DNA of 5,204 nucleotides from an uncultured Verrucomicrobiales bacterium (GTDB lineage: Bacteria > Verrucomicrobiota > Verrucomicrobiia > Verrucomicrobiales > Akkermansiaceae), in contig CALFTQ010000152.1 of the NCBI GenBank assembly GCA_937916135.1, forward strand, positions 1 to 5,204, written 5' to 3'. The notes under the pieces were generated by a model, which was not told where the DNA came from, searched no databases, and saw only the letters and a program-made list of their open reading frames with translations. Each line of letters opens with the position of its first letter. Position 1 is the first letter of the stretch. This document shows positions 1-5,204 of this stretch, one piece after another. A program made the translations under genes and the position numbers.

Positions 1-442
1 AGGCCTGTTGTACCAATCGGTCTATCGCCGTTGGTATGCCCAGTTGCCGCTGCCCGCCGTTTGGCTTGGGGATGCTCACTCCCTTTACCTCATGTGGACG
101 GTAGCTGCCGTTGAGCAGTTGCTCTCTCAGTTCTGCCATGTGAGTGTTAAGCCATCGCTCCAGTTCTTCCACGGTCATGCCGTCTACCCCCGGGGCTCCC
201 TTGTTGCTTTTCACTCGCTGACATGCAAGCTCAAGATTGTAGCGGTGTGCTATGTTCTCGAGTATGCGCTCCTCCCAGTTCAGTTCCTCCCTCCACGCCG
301 CGAACGCTTGTTGCTCCCGCGTTGGCGCAGCTGTGGGATTCGCACCCTCACCGCTTCCAAGTGGGCGCACCTCCCCGGATGGGGTGTCGAAGTAGAACTC
401 CATCTGGTATAAGGTGTCTTGGTTCTGCCTCTCCACGTTCAT
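1..442 (-). CDS. ltrA: Group II intron reverse transcriptase/maturase, N-terminal part (cut by window edge)
   Basis: This is the intron-encoded protein. In its family it binds the intron RNA, helps splicing as a maturase and copies the RNA into DNA during retrohoming. The visible 147 residues start MNVERQNQDT, have a low-complexity Gly/Ala/Pro/Thr stretch at residues 29-41, then the RT0-like block SNKGAPGVDGMTVEELERW (79-97), and an RT1 block with KPNGGQRQLGIPTAIDRLVQ (126-145). Both are hallmarks of group II intron RTs. The YxDD catalytic block, X/thumb domain and any HNH domain lie beyond the left edge. The start at 442 is the first ATG in an open frame that extends back to a stop near 543, with no other canonical start between. 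No convincing Shine-Dalgarno precedes it, so translation initiation is uncertain. The family assignment is firm; class C is inferred from the leader and insertion site. Confidence 0.92.
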   Translation of the reverse strand, partial: MNVERQNQDTLYQMEFYFDTPSGEVRPLGSGEGANPTAAPTREQQAFAAWREELNWEERILENIAHRYNLELACQRVKSNKGAPGVDGMTVEELERWLNTHMAELREQLLNGSYRPHEVKGVSIPKPNGGQRQLGIPTAIDRLVQQA

Positions 443-840
443 GAGTTTCAGGCTGTACTGTGCTGTGTTGGATTTCGGCCTTCCCCACCAAGGGATGGGT
501 ACTATGCCTCTGCTGACTACCTGCTTCCGGGCGTTTCTTCCCCGTCACCCTTTCAGGCCTTAGCAGGTTCTCACCGAATATGATTATGCTACTTTCCTCC
601 CGCGCCGTCTGCATCTACCTTATGGATTCTTGATGATGTATCGGATTTCGGCACTTTTTGCAACCTCGTCCGTCCATCCGGCCTTATATGCAGTTCCTGT
701 TCGTACAGTCGGGATTTCCCCTCGAACTTCCTTTCCCACGGTTTGTTACCTCCCCGCAGTTGTTCTTCAGGTCTGGGATTCCGCATCATCGCGGCTCCGC
801 GCGGACTTTCACCGCAGTGCGCATATCGCGTCGGTCGTAC
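443..840 (-). ncRNA. Group II intron ribozyme, 5' domains (about I-III, start of IV)
   Basis: This is the catalytic RNA leader upstream of the maturase ORF, about 398 nt. From the 5' end it contains GTACG (intron nt 1-5), a GC-rich hairpin GCGG/CCGC with loop TGAAAGT (nt 26-40), the conserved-looking ACTGCATATAAGG stretch (nt 148-160), a loop with AAAAA (nt 182-186, window 655-659) that could be exon-binding site 1, and GTCAGCAGAGGCATAGTA (nt 324-341), typical of the segment leading into domain IV. The AAAAA can pair with the TTTTT that ends the 5' exon. Short ORFs in this stretch have no recognisable product, consistent with a structured RNA. The domain assignment comes from motif order and remembered family layout, not from a computed fold. 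The exact end of domain III is not determined. Confidence 0.8.
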
Positions 841-873
841 AAAAATCCTCGGCTGCGGGGGCAACCGAGGATT
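841..873 (-). terminator. Rho-independent terminator of dsbD; also the group II intron target
   Basis: On the minus strand the sequence forms a perfect 9-bp stem AATCCTCGG/CCGAGGATT (873-865 with 852-844). After one mismatch the stem continues with three more pairs (TGC/GCA) closing a CCCC tetraloop, and it is followed by T residues down to 841. It lies 25 nt past the dsbD stop codon. The other strand lacks a T-run after the stem, so it should act mainly for the leftward gene. The intron begins immediately after the last T, leaving hairpin and U-tract intact. Confidence 0.9.
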
Positions 874-898
874 GAAAATATGAATATCGAGAGAAGTT

Positions 899-3067
899 TT
901 ATTCTTCCTCTTCAGCGGGGAGGTTCTCCTTCAGGAAGTCGAGCATGTAATCCGGGGTGAGCAGCTCGCTGGTCACAACGGGCTCCTTGCCGGGCAGGTA
1001 GAGGGCATTCACCGGCACGGAGCTGCGCTTCAGTTTGCGCATTTCGGCGTCGATTTCCTCATTGGGCGCAGTCTTGTCAGCGCGCATCAGCAGCACGTTG
1101 CCGGCTTCCATGGCGGCGTATACCTCATCGGTGTAGGCCACTTTCTTGTTCATCTGGCAGGTGGCGCACCACTTGGCCGTGAAATCCACATACACCGGGC
1201 GCTCCCCATCTTCGAGAGCTTCCTTCATGGCCTCGGGGGACCACTCCACCCACTCAATCTGGTTTTCTGAAGGTGCGTAGGGGCGGGCGCCCCAGAACCC
1301 GATGCCCGCCAGAATCAGCGCCACGAGGTAGCCGATGATGCGGGTTTTGACCGGGCGGAAGGGCGTGCACCAGCGGCCATAGACCCAGAATGCGGAGCAG
1401 AATACCACCAGCGCCATGTAGACCCACATGGTGGCCGTGCTTTCGCTGGCCGGCCAGAAAGCCAGGTAGACATAGAGCATCCAGCCGGCGGCGGCGAAGA
1501 GCAGGAAGGAAAGGCCCTGCTTCAGGCTTTCCATCCACTCACCGGGTTGCGGCAGCAGACGCACCAGGGAGGGGAACACGCCCAGCACAATGTACGGGAA
1601 GGAAAGCCCCAGCGCCATGAAGGTGAGCGCCACGGTCATCCAAACGCCGGGCAGAGCCATGGCGGCGGGCATGGCGGCACCCAGGAAGGGCGCGCTGCAC
1701 GGGGTGGCCACCACGGTCACGAAGAAGCCCTGGAAGAAGGAACCCAGGTGGCCTTCCTTATTCTGCACCCCCTGGCCGGCACCGGTGATTCCGGCACCGA
1801 TTTCAAACACGCCGTACATGCTCATGGCAAGTACTGTGAGCAGCAGGAGGATGATATACACAATCCACGGGTTCTGCATCCACTCAGCCCAGCTGCGGGA
1901 GGAGGAACCGGCATCGTTCCACAGCGTGCTCAGCCACTGGGTCCACGGCACCTCGGCCAGCGTGGCCAGGTTGGAGAACACAATCATGAGTAGCGAGATA
2001 ATCCAGAAGGAAACCAGCACACCCAGTACAAACACCATGGAGTGCGCAAACACCTTGCTGCGGCTGCCACCACCCATCTGCACGAAGCTCATCACCTTCA
2101 ACCCGATGACTGGGAACACGCAGGGCATGAGGTTCAGGATAAGCCCGCCGATGAAGAGAGAGACACAAAGCATGCCGATGCCATCGGGAATGCCACCGCC
2201 GGTGGTGGCGGGGGCAGGGGCAGGGGCTGCGCCCAGTTCTGCATTCACGGTGCTGTGCTTATCGCCGTACACAAGCATGCCTTCCAGTCGGGTGAGGGGC
2301 TTGCCCACCAGCGTTTCATCCTTCACCGGGTACATGCCGTCGCTGTTGTCATTGCGGGTGAGGGCGAGGGTGTAGCTGCCGTCGCTGTTGGCGGTGAGCG
2401 TCTGGGCGGCGGTGGGGGAGATGCTGTTATCAGCCGAGAAGAAATAGGCGGACTCCAGCCCGGGCTCAGCCGTGAAGCTCAGGCTCACCGTGTTGCCCTG
2501 CTGCGTGGCGGTGATGGTGGTGGGCGTGTCGCCCAGCACTTCCACCTTCTTATCCTCATTAGCCCACACCGGGTTCGGTGAACCCTCGCCGGTGGCCAGT
2601 TCCACCGTCATGGTCTGTGTCTCGGGCGGGTTGCAGCCCTCATCGGAGCAGGTCTGAGCCGTAGCGCTCATGGTGAAGCTGGCTTTGGCTGGTGCATCTG
2701 CGGCGGGGGTTACTTCCCATACCACAACGGCCTTCTCGTAGGTATAGGCTACACCCAGCACACCTTCGTGCTTGTGAGGCACCTGCCAGAAGGGGCCTTT
2801 GATTTCAAAACCTTCCGGGGCTGTCAGCTCGGCGGTCATACACTCGCCCACCGTGCCGGGGTTTTTCCAATAGGCATGCCACGGTGCCGTGAAATTGGCG
2901 TGCAGCGCCAGATAGAATGGCTTGCCGGGCTGGTAATTCTGCACACTGGAGACCTGCGATACATTCATGGTAGACGGGACGTCAAATCCCATCATACCCT
3001 CAAACTGTGCATGGCTCAGTCCGCAGCAGAGAAGAACTGAGGTTGCAAGAGTGCGTAAGATGCTCAT
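899..3067 (-). CDS. dsbD: DsbD-family thiol:disulfide interchange protein (protein-disulfide reductase)
   Basis: This inner-membrane protein passes electrons from cytoplasmic thioredoxin to periplasmic partners. In the family these include DsbC/DsbG-type isomerases and cytochrome c maturation proteins. Of 722 residues, 1-20 look like a signal peptide (cleavage after SHA). The periplasmic alpha region holds a Cys pair C140/C145 followed by PPET, matching the DsbD alpha motif. A Pro/Ala linker (about 279-289) leads to eight predicted membrane segments between about 297 and 593, with the redox cysteines C316 (NLMPCVFPV) and C457 (ATPCSAPF). The C-terminal thioredoxin-like gamma domain has WCATC (C634/C637) and a candidate cis-Pro at 684. 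All three Cys pairs are present. The protein is longer than E. coli DsbD (about 565 aa), mainly through about 110 extra residues between the C140/C145 site and the membrane domain. ScsB-type relatives also have enlarged N-termini, so this is an alternative name. The ATG at 3067 has AGGA 7 nt upstream. The gene is transcribed alone, divergent from asd. Confidence 0.95.
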   Translation of the reverse strand: MSILRTLATSVLLCCGLSHAQFEGMMGFDVPSTMNVSQVSSVQNYQPGKPFYLALHANFTAPWHAYWKNPGTVGECMTAELTAPEGFEIKGPFWQVPHKHEGVLGVAYTYEKAVVVWEVTPAADAPAKASFTMSATAQTCSDEGCNPPETQTMTVELATGEGSPNPVWANEDKKVEVLGDTPTTITATQQGNTVSLSFTAEPGLESAYFFSADNSISPTAAQTLTANSDGSYTLALTRNDNSDGMYPVKDETLVGKPLTRLEGMLVYGDKHSTVNAELGAAPAPAPATTGGGIPDGIGMLCVSLFIGGLILNLMPCVFPVIGLKVMSFVQMGGGSRSKVFAHSMVFVLGVLVSFWIISLLMIVFSNLATLAEVPWTQWLSTLWNDAGSSSRSWAEWMQNPWIVYIILLLLTVLAMSMYGVFEIGAGITGAGQGVQNKEGHLGSFFQGFFVTVVATPCSAPFLGAAMPAAMALPGVWMTVALTFMALGLSFPYIVLGVFPSLVRLLPQPGEWMESLKQGLSFLLFAAAGWMLYVYLAFWPASESTATMWVYMALVVFCSAFWVYGRWCTPFRPVKTRIIGYLVALILAGIGFWGARPYAPSENQIEWVEWSPEAMKEALEDGERPVYVDFTAKWCATCQMNKKVAYTDEVYAAMEAGNVLLMRADKTAPNEEIDAEMRKLKRSSVPVNALYLPGKEPVVTSELLTPDYMLDFLKENLPAEEEE

Positions 3068-3074
3068 GTACCCA

Positions 3075-3078
3075 TCCT
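3075..3078 (-). promoter_or_regulatory. Shine-Dalgarno site of dsbD
   Basis: AGGA on the minus strand lies 7 nt before the ATG at 3067. It supports this start, which is also directly followed by a plausible signal peptide. It is the only clear ribosome binding site at a start codon in the window. Confidence 0.6.
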
Positions 3079-3185
3079 AGCACAGAGCCTTGCCTGCTGC
3101 AAGCTTACAATTGAATCTCACCGCTAAATTACGCGTGCGCGTCCATGTCTGGGGCTGATGTTATACGAAACGCCACTGTGCGGCA

Positions 3186-3215
3186 AGTATAATCACCTGG
3201 TGATAGCTTCGACAA
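3186..3215 (-). promoter_or_regulatory. Candidate sigma70-type promoter for dsbD
   Basis: On the minus strand TTGTCG (3215-3210) and TATACT (3191-3186) are separated by 18 nt, giving a predicted start near 3179 and a leader of about 110 nt before dsbD. A second, weaker option is TATAAC (3165-3160) with TTGCCG 15 nt upstream. The -10 overlaps a consensus TATAAT on the plus strand (3188-3193), but that one has no good -35. A palindrome fills part of the spacer. This is a sequence-only prediction. Confidence 0.4.
3192..3204. repeat. Short perfect palindrome ATCACC-T-GGTGAT, possible operator
   Basis: Six-base arms around a single T lie entirely inside the spacer between the -35 and -10 elements of the candidate dsbD promoter. 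A dimeric repressor or a spacer-twisting activator could bind such a site. There is only one copy here and no regulator gene in the window, so the operator role is inference. A 13-bp palindrome can also occur by chance. Confidence 0.35.
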
Positions 3216-3273
3216 ATTGACCGAAACGCAGAAAATACACTGAGAAAAATGCTTGTTCTTCATTCCTTTAGTC

Positions 3274-3301
3274 TTGAAAATACAGGAAAATCAGCTATAC
3301 T
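3274..3301 (+). promoter_or_regulatory. Promoter of the asd-ispA operon
   Basis: TTGAAA (3274-3279) and TATACT (3296-3301) are separated by 16 nt, a close match to the sigma70 consensus. Transcription should start near 3308. This excludes the upstream in-frame ATG at 3249 from a transcript made here and leaves a leader of about 40 nt before the asd start chosen at 3348. Confidence 0.65.
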
Positions 3302-3347
3302 ACCCGCGTGCCGAGGGCACATGCATTATCCTGTAAACACACCATTC

Positions 3348-4364
3348 ATGAACATGAATACCCCCAGAGTAGCTATTGTGGGCGCCACCGGTGCGGTGGG
3401 CGTCGAAATTCTTTCCTGCCTTGAGACTCGCAACTTCCCGCTGGCCTCGCTCAAACTTCTGGCTTCTCATCGTTCTGCTGGTAAACAGGTAGCATTCCGT
3501 GGTGAGATGCTTACCGTGCAGGAGCTCACGGCTGATTCCTTTGGCGATGTGGATATTGCCCTCTTTGCCGCAGGTGGTGATATTTCCCGTGAGTATGCCC
3601 CCATCGCCGGTGCCGCCGGCTGCGTGGTGGTGGATAACTCCTCCGCTTTCCGCCAGGATGCGGATGTGCCGCTGGTGGTGCCTGAAATCAACGCCGAGGC
3701 TGCTTTCAATCATCCGCGCAATATCATTGCCAACCCGAATTGCACCACGATTATCACGCTGATGGCTCTGTACCCGCTGCACCTCAAGTACGGCCTCAAG
3801 ACTATCGTGGCCAGCAGCTACCAGGCTGTTTCCGGCAGTGGACAGCATGGTATCACCGAGCTGGAGAACCAGGTGCGAGCCATTGTGGACGGTCACCCGG
3901 TGGAAATCAAGACTTATCCCCGCCAGATTGCTTTCAATGTGCTGCCTCAGATTGACAAGTTTGCCGACAATGGCTACACGAAGGAAGAGCTTAAGATGCT
4001 CAACGAAGGCCGCAAGATTATGGGTCTGCCGGAGCTGAACGTGACCTGCACCTGCGTGCGCGTGCCGGTGTACCGCAGCCACTCCATTTCCTGCATTGCC
4101 CAGTTTGAGAAACCGGTGGATGTGGAAGGCGCCCGCTCCTGCTACGATGGCATGCCCGGTGTGGAGCTCATGGACGATGTGGCCAACAACGTGTGGCCCA
4201 CCCCGCTGGATTCCACCAATGGCGATACCTGCTACGTGGGCCGTATCCGTAAGGATATTGCCATCGATAACGCCCTGAACCTCTGGGTGGTGGGTGACCA
4301 GGTGCGAAAGGGCGCCGCCCTGAACGCCGTGCAGATTGCCGAGCTGCTGGTCAAGGGTAAGTAA
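3348..4364 (+). CDS. asd: Aspartate-semialdehyde dehydrogenase
   Basis: This cytoplasmic enzyme reduces L-4-aspartyl phosphate with NADPH to aspartate semialdehyde, the branch point to diaminopimelate/lysine and to homoserine, threonine and methionine. From the chosen start (338 aa, normal for the family) it shows the nucleotide-binding loop VGATGAVG (11-18), the active-site Cys in ANPNCTTI (C132), the SSYQAVSGSG segment (156-165), a likely catalytic His in YRSHS (H245), and the C-terminal DQVRKGAALNAVQIAE (317-332). The frame is open back to an ATG at 3249, but that extension has no family counterpart and lies across the promoter. ATGs at 3321, 3348 and 3354 are all possible. 3348 and 3354 put the Rossmann strand at the usual distance from the N-terminus, and neither has a clear Shine-Dalgarno. 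It is followed after 12 nt by ispA. Confidence 0.96.
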   Translation: MNMNTPRVAIVGATGAVGVEILSCLETRNFPLASLKLLASHRSAGKQVAFRGEMLTVQELTADSFGDVDIALFAAGGDISREYAPIAGAAGCVVVDNSSAFRQDADVPLVVPEINAEAAFNHPRNIIANPNCTTIITLMALYPLHLKYGLKTIVASSYQAVSGSGQHGITELENQVRAIVDGHPVEIKTYPRQIAFNVLPQIDKFADNGYTKEELKMLNEGRKIMGLPELNVTCTCVRVPVYRSHSISCIAQFEKPVDVEGARSCYDGMPGVELMDDVANNVWPTPLDSTNGDTCYVGRIRKDIAIDNALNLWVVGDQVRKGAALNAVQIAELLVKGK

Positions 4365-4376
4365 ATCATTTCCACC

Positions 4377-5204
4377 ATGGACATCAAGACCCTTATCAAA
4401 GAAAGCGCCGCCAGGGTGGAGGCTCGCCTGAACGAGCTGCTGCCCGGCGAGGATACTGCCCCGTCCACCATTCACAAGGCGATGCGCTACAGCATCTTCG
4501 CTGGTGGCAAGCGTATCCGCCCGCTGCTGTGCCTGGAGGCTGCCAAGGCCTGCGGCGGCAGTGAAACCGTGGCGCTGGATGCAGCCTGCGCTCTGGAAGC
4601 CCTGCATACCTACACGCTGATTCACGATGACCTGCCTTGCATGGATAACGATGACCTGCGCCGCGGGCGCCCCACGAACCACAAGGTGTTCGGTGAGGGA
4701 ATTGCGGTGCTGGCGGGTGATGCCCTGCTGACCGAGGTGTTTGCCATGTTGGCCCGCGTGCCGGCCAATGACCGCTATGATGCTGCCGACTACGTGGCCG
4801 AAATGGCTCACCGCACGGGCAGTCAGCATCTCGTAGGCGGCCAGGTGCTGGATCTGGAAGGCGAGGGCCGGGAACTCACCGTGGATGAGCTGCGCGCCAT
4901 TCACCACGGCAAGACCTCTGCGCTTATCATTGCCTCTGTGCGCCTGGGCGGCATGGCTGCCGGCTGCACCCAGGAGCAGCTCGATGCGCTGACCGAGTAT
5001 GGCCGCTCCCTGGGGCTGGCTTTCCAGATTATTGATGATATCCTGGATGTGACCTCCACCCCCGAGGTGCTGGGCAAGAGCATCGGCAAGGATGCGAAGG
5101 TGCACAAGGCTACCTACCCCGCGCTGGTGGGTATGGACAACGCCCGGGCCGAGGCTCGTGAACTCACCGCTGCCGCCCGCGCTGCGCTGGATGTGTTCTC
5201 CGAC
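4377..5204 (+). CDS. ispA: Farnesyl diphosphate synthase-type polyprenyl synthetase (3' end outside window)
   Basis: This soluble trans-prenyltransferase condenses isopentenyl diphosphate with dimethylallyl and then geranyl diphosphate. The product, probably C15 farnesyl diphosphate, feeds undecaprenyl phosphate and quinone side-chain synthesis. The visible 276 residues include GGKRIRP (43-49), the first Asp-rich motif DDLPCMD (84-90) followed by DDLRRGRPT (92-100), GGQVLDLEG (154-162), HHGKTSAL (176-183), and the second Asp-rich motif DDILD (220-224). The two residues inserted in DDxxxxD and the Tyr five residues before it (Y79) match the bacterial type II FPP synthases such as E. coli IspA. 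A geranylgeranyl product is the main alternative. With about 300 aa usual, roughly 20-25 residues are missing at the right edge. The start 12 nt after the asd stop lacks a Shine-Dalgarno, suggesting co-transcription and perhaps translational coupling. Confidence 0.94.
   Translation, partial: MDIKTLIKESAARVEARLNELLPGEDTAPSTIHKAMRYSIFAGGKRIRPLLCLEAAKACGGSETVALDAACALEALHTYTLIHDDLPCMDNDDLRRGRPTNHKVFGEGIAVLAGDALLTEVFAMLARVPANDRYDAADYVAEMAHRTGSQHLVGGQVLDLEGEGRELTVDELRAIHHGKTSALIIASVRLGGMAAGCTQEQLDALTEYGRSLGLAFQIIDDILDVTSTPEVLGKSIGKDAKVHKATYPALVGMDNARAEARELTAAARAALDVFSD

Larger units (their letters stand above)
1..840 (-). mobile_element. Group II intron, probably class IIC, 5' portion (3' end outside window)
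   Basis: This is a retrotransposable self-splicing intron read on the minus strand. It begins at 840 and continues past the left edge. The sequence shows a leader with group II hallmarks (a GCGG-TGAAAGT-CCGC hairpin at 801-815, an ACTGCATATAAGG segment near 681-693, and GTCAGCAGAGGCATAGTA at 500-517), followed in the same orientation by a reverse transcriptase ORF, as expected for an ORF in domain IV. These blocks occur in the same order and at nearly the same spacing as I recall in the Oceanobacillus iheyensis group IIC intron. The 5' boundary is placed at GTACG (840-836), directly after the T-run of the dsbD terminator. Insertion after a terminator hairpin is the known habit of IIC introns. 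Domains V and VI and the 3' splice site lie outside the window, so whether the intron is intact cannot be judged. Confidence 0.88.

Noticed and set aside
11..16. Possible lipoprotein signal in DsbD (residues 11-16, VLLCCG)
   Set aside because: VLLC is a poor lipobox, and the SHA-Q site at residue 20/21 is a normal signal peptidase I site. Coordinates given here are protein residues.
8..412. A 134-codon plus-strand open frame at the left end
   Set aside because: The minus strand here encodes clear group II intron reverse transcriptase motifs, so the plus frame is its shadow.
348..864. Short overlapping open frames on both strands (minus 348-614 and 589-864, plus 630-875 and 658-960)
   Set aside because: They lie largely in the intron RNA leader and cross the intron boundary or terminator, with no recognisable product. 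RNA structure explains the region better.
1590..2375. A 261-codon open frame on the plus strand opposite dsbD
   Set aside because: It is an antisense shadow of the DsbD membrane domain with a low-complexity product and no motif. DsbD on the other strand is unambiguous.
3131..3142. Inverted repeat ACGCG-TG-CGCGT in the intergenic region
   Set aside because: It is only five bases per arm in GC-rich DNA, not positioned on a promoter element. I could not support a role beyond chance.
3188..3193. Consensus TATAAT on the plus strand as a separate asd promoter
   Set aside because: No acceptable -35 hexamer lies 15-19 nt upstream. The TTGAAA/TATACT pair nearer to asd is a much better candidate. It is retained only as part of the shared -10 observation.
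3300..5105. A 601-codon open frame on the minus strand opposite asd and ispA
   Set aside because: It is codon-aligned with asd and ispA, which share the same frame. Minus-strand stops would need sense codons TTA, CTA or TCA, which these genes avoid. Its His/Gly/Gln-rich product has no recognisable domain, while both sense genes show full catalytic motifs.

Overview
The window looks like a bacterial chromosome segment: moderately GC-rich, tightly packed, with ordinary housekeeping genes beside one mobile ribozyme. Weak or absent Shine-Dalgarno sequences at asd and ispA, and a DsbD with a large N-terminal region, would fit a Gram-negative such as a gut Verrucomicrobiota (Akkermansia-like). That taxonomic guess has low confidence and rests on general resemblance only.

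Layout. Positions 1-840 (minus strand) are the 5' part of a group II intron. It has a structured RNA leader (about 443-840) followed by the first 147 codons of its reverse transcriptase/maturase, cut by the left edge of the window. The intron starts exactly after the U-tract of a strong hairpin terminator (841-873, minus strand). This is the target preference known for group IIC introns. The terminator ends the next gene, a 722-residue DsbD-family transmembrane thiol-disulfide reductase (899-3067, minus strand).

Positions 3068-3347 are a divergent intergenic region. It holds a good sigma70-type promoter for the rightward genes (TTGAAA, 16 nt, TATACT), a candidate promoter for dsbD, and a perfect 6+1+6 palindrome inside the spacer of that dsbD promoter. 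Rightward lie asd (aspartate-semialdehyde dehydrogenase, complete) and, 12 nt later, ispA (farnesyl diphosphate synthase type, cut by the right edge). These two form a likely operon.

How the genes relate. Asd feeds the diaminopimelate/lysine and threonine/methionine branches. IspA supplies C15 isoprenoid precursor, from which the undecaprenyl carrier is built. Both can therefore feed peptidoglycan synthesis, though their pairing may be incidental. DsbD carries reducing power across the inner membrane and is transcribed separately. The group II intron sits at the end of the dsbD transcription unit without interrupting a gene. I found no wholly new system. The most interesting item is the terminator-targeted intron with a non-canonical 5' end (GUACG).
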